This document shows, piece by piece, positions 36,107-49,365 of a DNA stretch of 64,000 nt. The translations under genes and the position numbers were made by a program. This DNA comes from Paulownia fortunei. Its lineage: Eukaryota > Streptophyta > Magnoliopsida > Lamiales > Paulowniaceae. Under the pieces are notes generated by a model. That model did no database searches and was not told the origin of the DNA. It was given only the letters and a program-made list of their open reading frames with translations. The stretch spans positions 7,130,001 through 7,194,000 of the forward strand of contig CM033121.1 in the NCBI GenBank assembly GCA_019321725.1, given 5' to 3'. Each line of letters opens with the position of its first letter. Within the stretch, counting starts at the first letter, position 1.

Positions 36107-36534
36107 TCTGTTTTTCCCATCTCTTTTGGGCTGCTAGGTTTTTAAAGGTTTGATCCAGGCTCCACCAAATAAAGCCCATAAGTCTTAGGGCTGTCTCAAT
36201 CGGTGGGCAAATCTGGTCCGGGTCCATCCCCGATTGCCTCTTCTCCACGTGGGTCATTAGGCACTTTTTTTATGTTAAAATATATATCGAAGGGCAAAAA
36301 TGGCATTCAACATCTCTAACTCAAAATTAATAATTCACAACCATAGAGTAGTAAATATTTATGTTTTTGCAGTTAAATAACATAATATGACAATCATCTT
36401 AACAACTCTCATAATGTGATCATAAGAGTCTTTTGAAACTATAAAATATATGATTTAAACAAAAAATTATTACATGAATTAATTTGTCAGAACAAATAAA
36501 TGGAACCCTTTTTTTTGCCCCTTTACATCAACCA

Positions 36535-36565
<31 letters not shown>

Positions 36566-37309
36566 AATAGAAATATCCTCAACTCTATAATGTTTAAGGA
36601 TGAATTAATTGACAAGCAATAGTCCTTAATTCTAATTTAAAAAAAAAATAATTAATTTGATGGTGAACTAAAAAGAAAAATTGTATTGTACTTCGTTTTT
36701 GTATTTGGACTTCGACAGCTAATCAAACTCAATTCTATTCAAACTTAGTCCTCTTAGATTTTTTTTTTTAGGGAAACCAGTTAATATATTATTTATTACA
36801 ATTATGTATTCTTGAAATTCGAACTCAAAAGTCGTTTAATGTTAAAGTCTTGAAAATTTTAACGTTACTGTTTGCATAAAATCTGATTGAGGATTTTTTC
36901 GTATAAATAAAAATTTCTCAACTTAGGATTGGCGATTTAGACGAATTAATTAGATAATGAAAATATATTATCAACTTTTTTAAATTTGGAAAAAATAAAT
37001 TGACATAATTAGTCAACTAGACACTAATTAAAATCAGCAATAAAAAATAATAATAATAAAAACACTAAAAGAGAATTGAATTAAACTCTCATTTTTATAT
37101 CCCAAAGACCTTTCTTCGTATTCGAAGAGCAAAGCCCAAACACCAATAGTTTACAGAAAAAAACAGCCTTTCGGAGATCTCAAGAGTCTAAGTATAACCC
37201 CTCGACATCTCCGAAGTTTATAAAGATTCATTGCTATTCAACCATAGAAAAACATACAACAAAAATAATCTTGTTTTTAACTGAAATTTTGGGAAGAGAA
37301 GTTGAGATT
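35187..37309. other. Noncoding DNA and G6PDH upstream region
   Basis: No gene is supported. It contains an AT dinucleotide tract (36059-36103), a GC-richer patch with phrases such as CCGGGTCCATCCCCG (36110-36265), a poly-A run at 36540-36561, and the G6PDH promoter and leader. The leader likely begins downstream of a TTTTATATCCC word near 37095; I cannot fix a transcription start. The minus-strand frame 36054-36257 is not convincing as a gene. Confidence 0.45.
36059..36103. repeat. (AT)n microsatellite
   Basis: Two runs of TA dinucleotides separated by a single break, directly followed by the GC-richer patch. Simple-sequence repeat without further content. Confidence 0.95.
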
Positions 37310-40300
37310 ATGGCTGCACTCTCTTCATCAAATCATTGCTGTTCTTCATCAGCAGCTTATTCCAATTCTTCCTCTATTGGGTTTCATCAGCTTCACGGAA
37401 ATATTCCTTTTTCAGTGATTTCTCAGAAAAGATTGGGGTCAAGAAATGTTTCTTTGCAATCCAAGTGCAGCCCTTTGTCCAATGTGATTCTCATGCAAGA
37501 TGGTTAGTTTGTATTTCCTTTGAATTTGTTCACCTGTTTCTTGCTGCATCCTTTTTTAATTTCTTTTCGTTTTTTCAATTGATGAACTAGTGCGAAATCT
37601 TCATGTTTTACCGTGTTTGTATGCTTTACGAGCTTAATGAATTTGTTCTCCCCCCCCCCCCCCCTTATGTTTTACGATTTATTTGCTTTAATGGGTTTTT
37701 TCTTTTGGTGCTGATTTGCAGAAGTTATGGTTGAGGTATTTTGATTTCATTTGAATTGTCAGAACCCGGAAAAGAGAAAAGACTAGTAGATCTTTTATAC
37801 GGAGTTCTGTGAAATTTCTGCATTTGACTTTCCTAGTGCTTTTTTGAAACACTAGATAAAAGAAAGGGCAGAATTCTTGAACTTGATTACGTTTTTCCTT
37901 TCCTCATTTAATTATCAGCAATTATAACATATTAAGAAAATGATGTTTCTTTTTGTTGGTGTTTTGATTTTTTATTTTTTTTAGTGATTGTATGTAGTCA
38001 TTGCAATCCTGAAATTCGTTTTTGCATTTGTGCAGTGAAATTTGTAACATGATATACTCACATTTTTGTTGTCACATCTAAATGTTTAAATTTTTTAGGT
38101 GCTTTGGCTGCTAAAATGGCTTCAACCAATGAAGCTCCTCCGATGAATTTGAAAGAGGGATTGTTGTCAGTTACCCTTCCAGAGGAACACGAAAAACCAA
38201 TTGATTCTGTTATAAACGACTATAAATCCACTGTCAGTATTACTGTTGTAGGGGCCTCTGGGGACCTTGCCAAGAAGAAGATATTTCCTGCTCTTTTTGC
38301 ACTTTACTATGAGGATTGCCTTCCTGAGGTCTGCTTCACATCCATGCAACCATGTCTCACTTTTGCTTGCCCAAATATTTTTATGCAAATGCATTACAAA
38401 CTTATGGTTTTAAATATGAAAATTTTGCTCCGTAAGGTGTGTGGTGCTTGATTTTCACCAAAATAGATCAATATTTTACTGTTTCTTATTGGTTTCAGCA
38501 CTTCACTATCTTCGGTTATGCCCGTAGTAAGATGACTGATGCAGAATTGAGAAATATGGTTAGCAAGACGCTTACTTGCAGAATTGACAAGAGGTAATTC
38601 GTGCTTGCATTCTGCTAGTGATTGGATATTGCCCCTTCTTCTATTTTAAGTGGCTACCATCTTAGGTTATTGCTTTGATTGGATATTACCTCATGCTAGT
38701 GATTCTTATCATTTCATGTTTTATTCAGGGAAAATTGTGGTGAAAAGATGGAACAGTTCCTAAAAAGATGTTTCTACCACTCTGGTCAATATGATTCCCA
38801 AGAAAATTTTATGGAGCTTAATAAAAAACTCAAGGAGCATGAGGTAGTATGGAGTGAATACAGTTTTGAAATTTGTGCTAATATTAATTTATGAGTTGGA
38901 GGTTCTGTAATGTTTTTCACTCATTTATGCTTGTTGGGGCCAAATTTTGTTGTGAATTCTGGTAATATCTTTCTGTTTTACTCCTTTAGATGATTCTATG
39001 TGGAACATATGTTTTTTTATTTTTTTTTGTCTCTTATTTTTCCCCTTCATATTTGCTGAACCTGATAATCTATATGTTGAAATTTGTAACTATGCACTAG
39101 TCCAATTTTCAAATGATTAATGATAGGATTAATACTCGATTGTTCTTGCAGACTTTCACCTTGATCTTATAAGAAATTTAATGACAGGCTTTTAGTTCAT
39201 ATTTAGATACCAATACTCAGGGCTAGTATCATTGAAAAAGTTTGTCCTTATGGGCATAATGCCGGTAGAATTATTAGCATTTCCTTGAGAACCATTTGTT
39301 AACACTTTTATTTTATATTTTAAAAGATCTTCTAAGATCATATTGTGCAAGTCACTGATGGGCTATGAATTCCATTCAAGATAGGACATATTTTGGGGGT
39401 TGGAAAAACTATCATTGTATTAATTTTTAGATTATGATTGGTTTCTGTAGGCTGGAAGGGTTTCCAATCGACTCTTTTACTTATCGATCCCACCAAACAT
39501 ATTCGTAGATGCTGTAAAATGTGCCAGTCTCTCAGCTTCTGCGTCTAATGGATGGACTAGGGTAATTGTTGAGAAACCTTTTGGCCGGGATTCTGAATCC
39601 TCAGCTGCTTTGACTAGTGCTCTCAAGCACTACTTAGAGGAGGATCAAATTTTCAGGTAAGTTACTTTTATTTGGAGTGCTCATGCTTACTTTCTTGAAT
39701 GGATTGTGTAATGAGTCAAGGGATCAGCAAGTATTTGACATATGATTTCCATTATGATGCTCTTCCCTTACAGGATAGATCATTATCTTGGAAAGGAGCT
39801 AGTAGAGAACCTTTCTGTCCTTCGCTTCTCCAACCTTATTTTTGAGCCCTTATGGTCAAGGCAGTATATAAGGAATGTTCAGTTGATATTCTCGGAGGAC
39901 TTCGGCACTGAAGGAAGAGGAGGGTAATTTGTCTTGTCAATTTGGTATTTAGAGAAGTCTCTGAACTTTTGCTTATTAATTGTTTTCTGTGTTGTACCAG
40001 TTACTTTGATCATTATGGAATAATTAGAGATATAATGCAAAATCATCTGCTCCAAATACTGGCCCTATTTGCCATGGAGACACCTGTCAGTTTGGATGCA
40101 GAAGATATTAGAAATGAAAAGGTTTTTCCTCTGCAAATTTGTATATTAAAAATGTGTGTCCAATTTTTTTCCGTGGAGCATTATAACTAATTCTTGATTG
40201 ACAACAGGTTAAAGTTTTACGCTCCATGAGGCCTTTACACGTTGATGATGTTGTCATAGGACAGTACAAGGGTCACACGATAGGAGGTGTCTCTCACCAC

Positions 40301-42014
40301 GGATATACAGACGACAAAACAGTACCCAAAGATAGTTTAACCCCAACTTTTGCTGCTGCAGCACTTTTCATAGATAATGCAAGATGGGATGGGGTGCCTT
40401 TTCTAATGAAGGCTGGGAAAGCTTTACATAATAGGAGGTTAGCAAAATTCATATATAGACAATTTGGCATCCTTGATTTATCTTTTCAATACTTTACATC
40501 TTCTGAGCTTCTTTTCTTATACATTACTTTTTAACCTTCTCAGGACTGAAATACGTGTGCAGTTTAGACATGTTCCTGGTAATTTATATAATCGAAACTT
40601 TGGTACTGATCTTGACCGAGCAACAAATGAGCTTGTAATCCGTGTTCAACCTGATGAAGCTATTTATCTGAAGATAAATAACAAAGTCCCGGGCTTGGGA
40701 ATGAGATTGGACCGAAGTAATCTTAATCTTCTATATAAAGCAAGGTATTGATTATAAACACTAATTTCAATGCCTGCAAACTTTCTGCTCCTTGATGTGA
40801 TTTGTCATGGTATGACTGTCAAATCAAGCGATCTACTGTGGTACATCTTCTGTCAACTATTAATCATCCAAATTATTTTCTTCAATACTTGCTGTTGGAT
40901 TTTTCTGCAACTATTCAAAAAGAAGAACCTGTTAATTGTGAGAACTAAAGAAGCATTAATGTATGTATCATGTTCTCATTCTTCAAGACATATAATTATA
41001 ATGAATGTAAAATTGGATCCTTTTATGCTAAATGAACTGTCAATTATGTCACTGACTTGTGATGAGATTATATTTTCAAAAATAATAAGTGGAAATTGAA
41101 GTATGGTCACAAAAGTGCAACTATCGATTAGTCTGTTCTGTGTTGGCACCTCAAGGATTAAATAGTTTGCTTTGGTAATTATGAATTATGGTAGACTTTC
41201 GTATGTGGTGATTAGTGCAAACTTGTGATACCTTTTGCTGGACTTTAGTTATAATTTGCATTAAAGCATAATTTATATAAATCTTAAAGGAATTTGGAAT
41301 TAAGGAGAAGAAATTGCTTGTAACTAATATTATTTAATCATGTTCACCTCTCACTAAAAAACTAAGAGAGTTTATCTGGAGAAATGGATATCATATCCTA
41401 TTATCAGGACATCATACTGCTAATAGATGTCTTACAATGTCAGTTGGTAGTAGCTCTATAAATGATTAGGCTCAGTGCTCCCTTGTCTGATAAGCTGAAT
41501 GGGCCTACATGTTACAGTGTCTAAGCTAGTTCAGAATTTCTTTTATTTTTCTTGTTTGAAATATAATTAATATTCTGAGTCATTTTCCTATACACCAACT
41601 ATAAATTGGTCAATGATACACGAAAACTGTTGCATAATTTGCAAAGTTATAAGACTAATACTTTTCAATTGTTACTCATGGTTTTGAATAGGCAATCACA
41701 AAGTTCTAATTCGATGGTATGGAATTCTTAACTAGCCTTAATGTATACTTCTTGTGTTTTGTAGATACTCCAAGGAGATACCTGATGCATACGAGAGACT
41801 TCTTCTAGATGCCATTGAAGGTGAAAGGAGACTCTTCATCAGGAGTGACGAATTAGATGCTGCTTGGTCACTCTTCACACCTGTATTGAAGGAGCTTGAA
41901 GAAAAGAAAAAAATCCCAGAGTACTATCCTTACGGAAGTCGAGGTCCAGTAGGCGCCCATTACCTTGCAGCCAAATACAATGTTAAATGGGGTGATCTTG
42001 GCCTTGATGAATGA
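37310..42014 (+). CDS. G6PD: Glucose-6-phosphate 1-dehydrogenase, chloroplastic
   Basis: Ten exons with GT-AG introns: 37310-37502, 38099-38328, 38499-38593, 38729-38843, 39451-39656, 39774-39923, 40001-40121, 40208-40437, 40544-40744, 41765-42014. They join in phase to 1791 nt and a 596-residue protein, the usual size for plastid isoforms. It catalyses the entry step of the oxidative pentose phosphate pathway, oxidising glucose 6-phosphate with NADP+ and making NADPH. Residues 1-~60 are serine-rich and look like a plastid transit peptide. The NADP-binding fingerprint [10 protein letters not shown] is in exon 2 and the substrate-binding RIDHYLGKE spans the exon 5/6 junction. Cys168 and Cys176, in TCRIDKRENC, match the pair that plant plastid enzymes use for thioredoxin control (active when oxidised, in the dark). 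The ending [12 protein letters not shown] is family-typical. I do not separate P1 from P2 isoform. No break is seen. Confidence 0.95.
37650..37664 (+). repeat. Poly-C tract in G6PDH intron 1
   Basis: Fifteen consecutive C in an otherwise T-rich intron. It is far from both splice sites. Homopolymers of this length are prone to sequencing and replication slippage. Confidence 0.9.
40745..41764 (+). other. Long intron 9 of the G6PDH gene
   Basis: At 1020 bp this is the longest intron of the gene. A 109-codon open frame (40770-41099) lies inside it but has no motif, uses AT-driven codons and is flanked by proper splice sites, so it is not called as a gene. No transposon ends are visible in the intron. 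Confidence 0.6.
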
Positions 42015-42296
42015 CATCAAGATCATTTCTAACACCGAGGAATTCTTGGTCTAGATATATTAGATTTACAGGAGGGAGACTGGGAACCATAAAGTTCAGC
42101 CTAGTTCCTGGATCAGACTTGGCAAGAGCAGTCTGCTGCTTGTTTGCCGGAAGAAAATGCAGCCACATCTTCTTTTGTCATTTCCAATTCTTTTCTGCAG
42201 CATCATGATTTTCTGGTATTATTTTCACTTACTGTTGTTTACTTTAGAACCGACAATTTAATACAATCATTTGGATAGTTTTCGATGTAGATCCAG

Positions 42297-42302
42297 AATA
42301 AA
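42297..42302 (+). terminator. Poly(A) signal of G6PDH
   Basis: AATAAA about 280 bp after the stop codon, followed by a T/G-rich stretch (GTGTTTGTGATTG), as expected near a cleavage site. Position is inferred from sequence alone. Confidence 0.6.
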
Positions 42303-42309
42303 AAGAAGT

Positions 42310-44057
42310 GTTTGTGATTGTTCCCGATGTGGCTATTTGAATTGCATAATCAGACTATTGTAAGGTAAATGCGCTGCTCATGTTATTAACTCCAGTTAAT
42401 ATTTGAGTAATGTATTTTTATAGAATGGGAGGAGGTAGAATGTGCCATGAGAAGCTTTGTTAATGAATGCGTGTGGCTCAAGCTTTAGAGAGCAACTTCA
42501 TCTATGAAATATTCTGCTTTGATAGGTTACTGGTTGTTGTTCAAGGTTGATGAAGTTCGGTGTGAATTTCTATTAACTGGTTGCTTCTTTGCTTATTAGG
42601 AAGCTGATATCGGAATGTTATAAGGTTGGATAAAGGGAAGTTTTATTTCAAATTGGTGTGGTATTTGTAGGGAAATAATTAAACTTATTGTGCCATTGGT
42701 TCATACTTCATACTTTTTAGATGAGTGACAAATAACCTATCATGCGATTGATTTGGTTCGACTAGAATAAATTTAGGATGGAATGTTGTGAGTGGTGATT
42801 GTAACTTTCATATTACAGAATGGATGGAAACTTGGGATGGTTGTATATGGAAACTTTGCATCGTCTATTTTAATTTCTTTAGGCAAAGGTTTACTTTGAA
42901 AGAAAAGTTAACAAAGTAGATAAGATCAAAAAACATGAGTAGTGTAAAATTGTTCTTGTTAATTGCTAATTTGCTTAGGCAGGCTTGTGTTTATTAAGAA
43001 TGAAAAGTTTATGGTGTAGATGGAGATTAAAAAGTTAAAAAAAGATGAAGAATACAGTTCTGTGGTACAACTGCAGGAAAGTTTTTGTTACAAGAGAAGA
43101 ATAATATTATGCAGTTGCTATGCACTCTTTCTTTCTTCTTTTATTTATTATTATTTTTTTTTTGGATTTTAGGTGCATTATTTTTAGTTTGACTATATTA
43201 ATCTAATTCCTAAATCGCGAACGTTTTTTAAACTTAAGCAAGATAAACAAATTTAAGATATACACAACTAAAGAACAAGAAACTAATGAAAAAGATGTGC
43301 TTACTGTGAAAACTGATTGCTCTTGGGACACTAATAGTATAGTATCACTATTAGTTTTGGGTCACTGATTGCTCTTGATTCAAGACATGAGGGAAGTAAA
43401 AATTGTATAATTGAATAATTTCTAAATTTTTAGAGGGTAAATTGAATAATTTAATGTATTGAATAGCTGTTGCAAGACTAAGAAAGATAGTCTTTGTGTT
43501 GTTTAGAACTTCTTGATGAATATTAGAGAGGCTAAATTTTTAAATGGATCAATATTCTAGGGTTGGACTTCATGTCCTCTCAATGGGAATATAGGCACCC
43601 TTGTAAAAAATGTGAAGCATGAGGAAAAATGGAGCTTATAACATGATATTTTGCAATAAAAAAATGTGTCCAATCTAGTACTCATCTTATATTTGTGGGA
43701 AATCTATTTTTTTAAACTATAACTCTTGAAAGATGATTGATATTTATATCATATTTAATGTCGGTAATATCGATACTACACCCAATCTAACGTACATCGA
43801 AATATTTAAATGATTGATAATTATCTCAATTCATAAAAAAAGACCCCACCAAATGTAGCATTTCAAAGACCACTCAATGTCCTAACATAAAAACCACCAA
43901 CTCACACTAGGTTACAAATTTTAGCTATAATTTGTACTTTATGTAACAAGTTAATTATTACATGTTTATCTTCTATAAATCAACACTTAAAATTTGAAAA
44001 AAAAAAAAAAAGAAAATTCGAAGTTATTTGAATACCTCACATTGGAACTAATCTATA
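42310..44057. other. Noncoding DNA
   Basis: No gene, RNA or element is supported. A small duplicated phrase (CTGATTGCTCTTG) brackets a short palindromic CTAATAGTATAGTATCACTA-like stretch near 43311-43375. Confidence 0.5.
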
Positions 44058-44289
44058 TCTATACTATTATAAAAGTATAAATGTTTCTTCCAATTTTTTA
44101 TATGACTAAAATACTCATTTAGTATTATTAATTTTGATGATAGTTATGTAATTTAGTAATTATATAATTTTAGAACAAATAATGCTTATTTTTTTAATTG
44201 GTCAATGAGGTTATAGGCTAATTACAAGAGGAGTTTAATATAAACTCTATTTTCATGTGTTTGATCTTTCCGAAACATGTGTCACGTGT

Positions 44290-46020
44290 GAAAATTATAT
44301 TGAAAACTACTTTACCTTTTATTTTCTTTTTTTCCATTATGTGATCATGTTATGATTCAATGATTTTGTTAAATAATTTTTTTTAAAAATAAAAATATTA
44401 AATAGTTCAAATTTAAATAACAAAATCTAATTAATTATTTTTAGTCTGGTAAGTAAAGATTAAGAAAAAAAGTTTAAATTAATTAATAAATATAAAAATT
44501 ATTTATAAAAATTGCAAGAGTTTAATGTGATTTTTGATATAGTTTGTTAAACCAAAATAAAAAATCAAAATCAAGCCGAATACTGAATTCTTATGGAAAA
44601 AAAATCAAATACCAAATTGAATTTTTTTGTTCGACTTTGGTACATACTGAATTTTCAATTTCGGTTTGTTTCCATTGGTTTATCGAACTATGGTCACCCC
44701 TATAAAAAAAGTTATATTGAAATTGATTGATTTAGAATAAAAAAAGATATGGCACCCTAGATTTAATATAAAAATTAGTTTATTGGGAAATATGTTTATT
44801 TAAATAAACTAAAAATATCCAATCTAATTAGATTTATTAAAATTAACGTGGAAATAACATCAACTTTTTATATCAATTCAAAGGTACATTCCACTGTCGT
44901 ATTATAATTTTGATTATTCCATATTCTGAAAAAATAGAATAGAACAAAACCTATATAGTAAAGTGCATTTACGACTAATTTGAATTTTTTCTGAACCATA
45001 GGATTAAATTTGCAAGATCTCCTTAAATTATGAGAATAAAGTATATTTTTCTGTGCTTGTAGATATAAAAATAATTATATCAATTAATGAAATATTTGAT
45101 TCTTTTAACATTTCTTTTTCAAGCCACCCACATTTGAATTTTTTATATCTAACAATTTGCTAATTTTTTCCAAAAACTTGTGAAAAATATTATATAATAC
45201 TTTACCTTTTGTTTTCTCTTTTATCCATTTACATGTACATATTACAATTCAATGGTTTGTAAAATTTTTTTTTAAAAAAGTTAAATAACAAAATCTAATT
45301 ATATTTCGAATTTATGATTTTTAGTTTGGTCTGTTAAAAATAAGAAAAAAAGTATGAAATTAATTAATAAATATAAAATAAAATATAAAAGTTATTTAAT
45401 AAAACTTTAAAAAAGTTAAAATTTGATGTTGGTATGGTTCGATAAACCAAAATAAAACATCAAAATCAAACTGAATATCAAATTTTATGAAAATAAAAAA
45501 TAAATAGCAAATTGAATTTTTTTGTTTGACTTTGATAAATACCGAATTTTCAGTTTTGGTGTGATTTCATCAATTTATCTAACTGTGGTCACCCCTATAA
45601 AAAGTCATATTGAAATAGAATAAAAAAGATATGACACACTGGATTTAATATAAAAATTATTTTATGGTGAAATATATATACTTGAATAAATCAAATACCT
45701 CACAATATCCAATCTAATATAGATTTATTAAAATTAATTTGGAAAAATAATATTTTCATATTAATTCAAAGACAAATTTCATTGTCATATTTATAATTTT
45801 GGTATCCAATTTTGAAAAATAAAATAGAGCAAAACCTATATATTAAAGTACATTCATAACAAAATTGAATATATTCATATCATCATGAGACTAAATTTGC
45901 AAGACTTCCTTAAACTATGAGAGTAAGGTATATTTTTCTGTGATTGGGAGATAAGAATATAATTATATCAATTCATGAAATATTACTTGCTTTCTCAAAA
46001 CCACCAATATTGAGTTTCTA
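44290..46020. repeat. Two tandem ~0.88-kb units inside the Helitron
   Basis: Unit 1 (about 44290-45130) and unit 2 (about 45178-46020) share order and content throughout: CTTTACCTTTT, AACAAAATCTAATTA, AAACCAAAATAAAA, AATTGAATTTTTTTGTT, TGGTCACCCCTATAAAAA, AAATTTGCAAGA, GTATATTTTTCTGTG. A shorter, more diverged third copy of the first ~250 bases lies at about 47040-47290. No coding content. Confidence 0.8.
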
Positions 46021-48034
46021 TCATATTTACCAATTATAAAACCACATTCCAAAAGTTATATTATTACTTATATTTCATATATTTTATGCATAAAATTCAA
46101 AATCTATTTTAATAATTTGACTTATCTTTTGCTATTGGAATTATAAATAGTCGGGTGGTAATTGCATATGAATATTTTACTTAATATATATATTTTTTTT
46201 ACTTTTGAAATTTTCGCTAAAATCACTCGTTATAGTCACTTCATGAAAACATAATAGATCTTTTGATTTGAATCATTTAGTCTAATGAATTTTGGTTGTA
46301 CTATTTTATTGTCAGTTTGAACATTTATAGTTTTGATTGAATTTCTCTTGTTACTTTTCTTCCAAACATTATTTTTCTTCATCGGATACCAAAATATATT
46401 TGGGAATGGTATTCAATCACCATAATACCAATTATTTATTATAATAGTTGAATAATCTTATACTCTACTATACTATCACTAATTACAATAAAATAACAAT
46501 GACAAGACATCTATAATTGAAAATGTCTCTCATTAACCACAACAATATTATTAATAAGATATCTACAGTTAAAAATATCTTTCAAAATACATTATATCAT
46601 CTGTCCAACAAAACAAACAGAATTATGTACATGTTCAAAACTCATTTATCAGAACACTATCCTTAAAACGAGTAGAAATGAAACCAAACAGAGTCTAATT
46701 TTTTTTTAATAAAATCAAGCATGACAAAAATAAGTTGTATGAACCTTCATTTTGTATCACCACATTTAAACATAAGTATTTAAAAATATATATTACATTA
46801 AGTATAAAATAATTTTACTACGTTTACTTATGTATTTCTTGATCATTTTACATAATTTTTTATTTAATAAATTATAGAATGATAAATAATTGGAGTATTT
46901 TTAGGAGTATAGGGGGTAAAAATAAAATTAACCCTAAAAATTTCAAGGTAAAAGAAAGAGATAAAAATTTATATATGGATATGTATTATTACAGGTATTG
47001 AATAGTTATATATAACATATTTTTAGCTCAATTTTCTTTATTTTCATTTCTTAACAAAATTAATTGTTTTTTGCATTTATTATTTTTATTTTGGTAAGTT
47101 AAAAATAAAAAAAAATATAAAAATAATTTATAAATTTGTAAAAATTAAATTTGATATTCAGTATATTTGATAAATTGGAATAAAAAATTAAAATCAAACA
47201 AATATCAAATTTTATGAAAATTAAAATAAAAAATCTAACTTTGGTATATATCAAATTTTCATTTTCTGTTTGCCAAATTTTTTCAATTTCTAAGGAATAA
47301 ACTCGCTTATAAAGTGTGAGTTGAAAGAGAGTTCCTCACTTTATTGCAATGTCAACTGAAATTTTTTTTTCTAACACCTTAATTTATATTTTTTAAATAT
47401 TTAATTTTTCTATGTTTAGTTTTAATTCATCTTTTTTTTTTCAAGTTTATTTATATTTAATTAATAAATTTTTCAAAAAAAATAAATTATAAAATTGTAA
47501 GTATCATCATTTGTATACCCTAATTGCATGATTTTGAAGTTAATGATAAAGTTATTGATATACACCAATATGCCAAACTTGAAAAATAAAATGCAATTAA
47601 TTATCAAACAAATTTTTAGGTTTGCTTATTGGAAGACATGATACTACTAGCTCTACATATTTTTTTACTGTCAAATATCTTATTGAGCTGCCTGAAATTT
47701 GCCATGGAGACTACAAGAGTGTATATTATATACCAACAAATATGAGATCTTTTGGATACGTACTTTGAGGTAATATTGAATATTTCAAATGAGAATCAGA
47801 AATTTCAGTTAAACTACAAGTTATCAAAACTTTGAAAGTTTGATTTTTTTTTTCTTAGAGAGTATGGAAAAAAATATTGGTTCATATGACTATATAACAT
47901 TCATATATAAAGATAATATAATTAATAATATTTTCAAAAGATAAAAGATAAAATGTTAATAAAAATACATTTGGAAGAGAATGAAGCACAACTAAAATTG
48001 AATGCAGCAATTATAATTTTTTTTAAAATAATTT

Positions 48035-49365
48035 TAGATTGCATCAATGGCAGCGATATCGATTTTTATTGAGGGTCAGGTGGAACACAAATTTTTTTTT
48101 GTACTATATATATTAGCTCATTTTATATGCAAAATTCTAATAGCGTTTGTAACTATGACATCTAGAATTGCTACCCCAATAATGTTAGGAGGTATAAACA
48201 TATTCTCGCTTCAAAATACCGATAAATACAATGAATCATGTAATTGTACTTGTGTCAAACAAAGTGAGGGTTGTAGAACTATTTCATAAAGCATAACTAT
48301 TTTTATAGATAAAATATCAATTGCAAAACGATGGGCTATCAAGAATGCTGATTAAAATTAAAAAAAGACGTAATGAAAAATGATGACGATTTGGTGGAAA
48401 GTAATAATTTTTTGTGTGGAGATTTTAGACAAGTATTACTAGTTGTTCCTAGTGCAACAATTTATCAAACTATTTATACAATTTTGGTGAAATCATATTT
48501 GTGACCTAAATTAAAAAAAAATTACTTTATCAAAGAATATGAGTCGATGAATGATTCAAACTGAAGTGAGTTCTTATTTAGAGTTAGAAATAGTGAGGAA
48601 TCAAGTGATACTAAACGTAACATCAAATTTTCAGAAGAGATGATTATTGAGTATAACAATAAAGAAAACTCAATATTACGACTTATTAGGGTTATTTTTC
48701 CAACCTTAAATAAGAATGTTCATTCAACTCATTATATGACAAGTTGAGCAATATTAGTCACTAAACATGAACACATTGATAAATTGAATAATAAATTAAT
48801 CTTTATGTTTTCTCGAAAAGTAAGAACTTTTAACAATTTTGTGAAACTGTTGATGACACAAATAACTATTATAAAGATGATATTTTGAACTCTTTAAACC
48901 AAATGTCTTGCATCCTCATAAGTTCTAAAAGAAAAAAATATTCAATAATTCTTTTGAGGAATATGGACCAATCAAATGGATTGTATAATAGTACAAAAAT
49001 GGTATGTAGGACTTCAAGAATAACATAAATAATGCAAATATTGTATTTGAGCAATATAATGGAAAACATGTCTTTATACTTAAAGTACCACTGTCACCAG
49101 CTAAAAATAAAGGCTATCAATTTCAATTTAAATGTAAATAATTTCGTATTAAACTTTACTTTGTCATTACAATAAAAAAGGTCAAGAATAAACAATTCCA
49201 AATATTGATGTCTATTTGTCTCATTCAGTGTCTTCTCATAACCAATTGTATATTGCTCTTTCCACAAGAAGTTCAATGTCTATAATCAAAGTATTGTTAA
49301 ACCAGACACCTCAAATGCAAAAGGAAAGACGTGGATTAAAAATATTGTGTACAGATAAGTTTTGA
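48035..49365 (+). pseudogene. Helitron PIF1-type helicase remnant
   Basis: Read in order with frame changes: a degenerate Walker A GSGGTQIFF near 48072; TSRIATPIMLGGIN...NTDKYNESCNC within 48047-48289; the helicase motif CGDFRQVLLVVPSATIY near 48416-48470; AILVTKHEHIDKLNNKL near 48746-48800; a LRNMDQSNGLYNSTKMVCRT block near 48955-49015 (family LRNINPSxGLCNGTR); and the C-terminal block NIDVYLSHSVSSHNQLYIAL near 49200-49262. This is the motif order of Helitron/PIF1 helicases. The catalytic GKT is lost and there are many stops, so no helicase can be made. Confidence 0.82.

Noticed and set aside
40770..41099. 109-codon open frame as a gene nested in G6PDH
   Set aside because: It lies wholly within intron 9 bounded by good GT-AG sites and has no recognisable domain.
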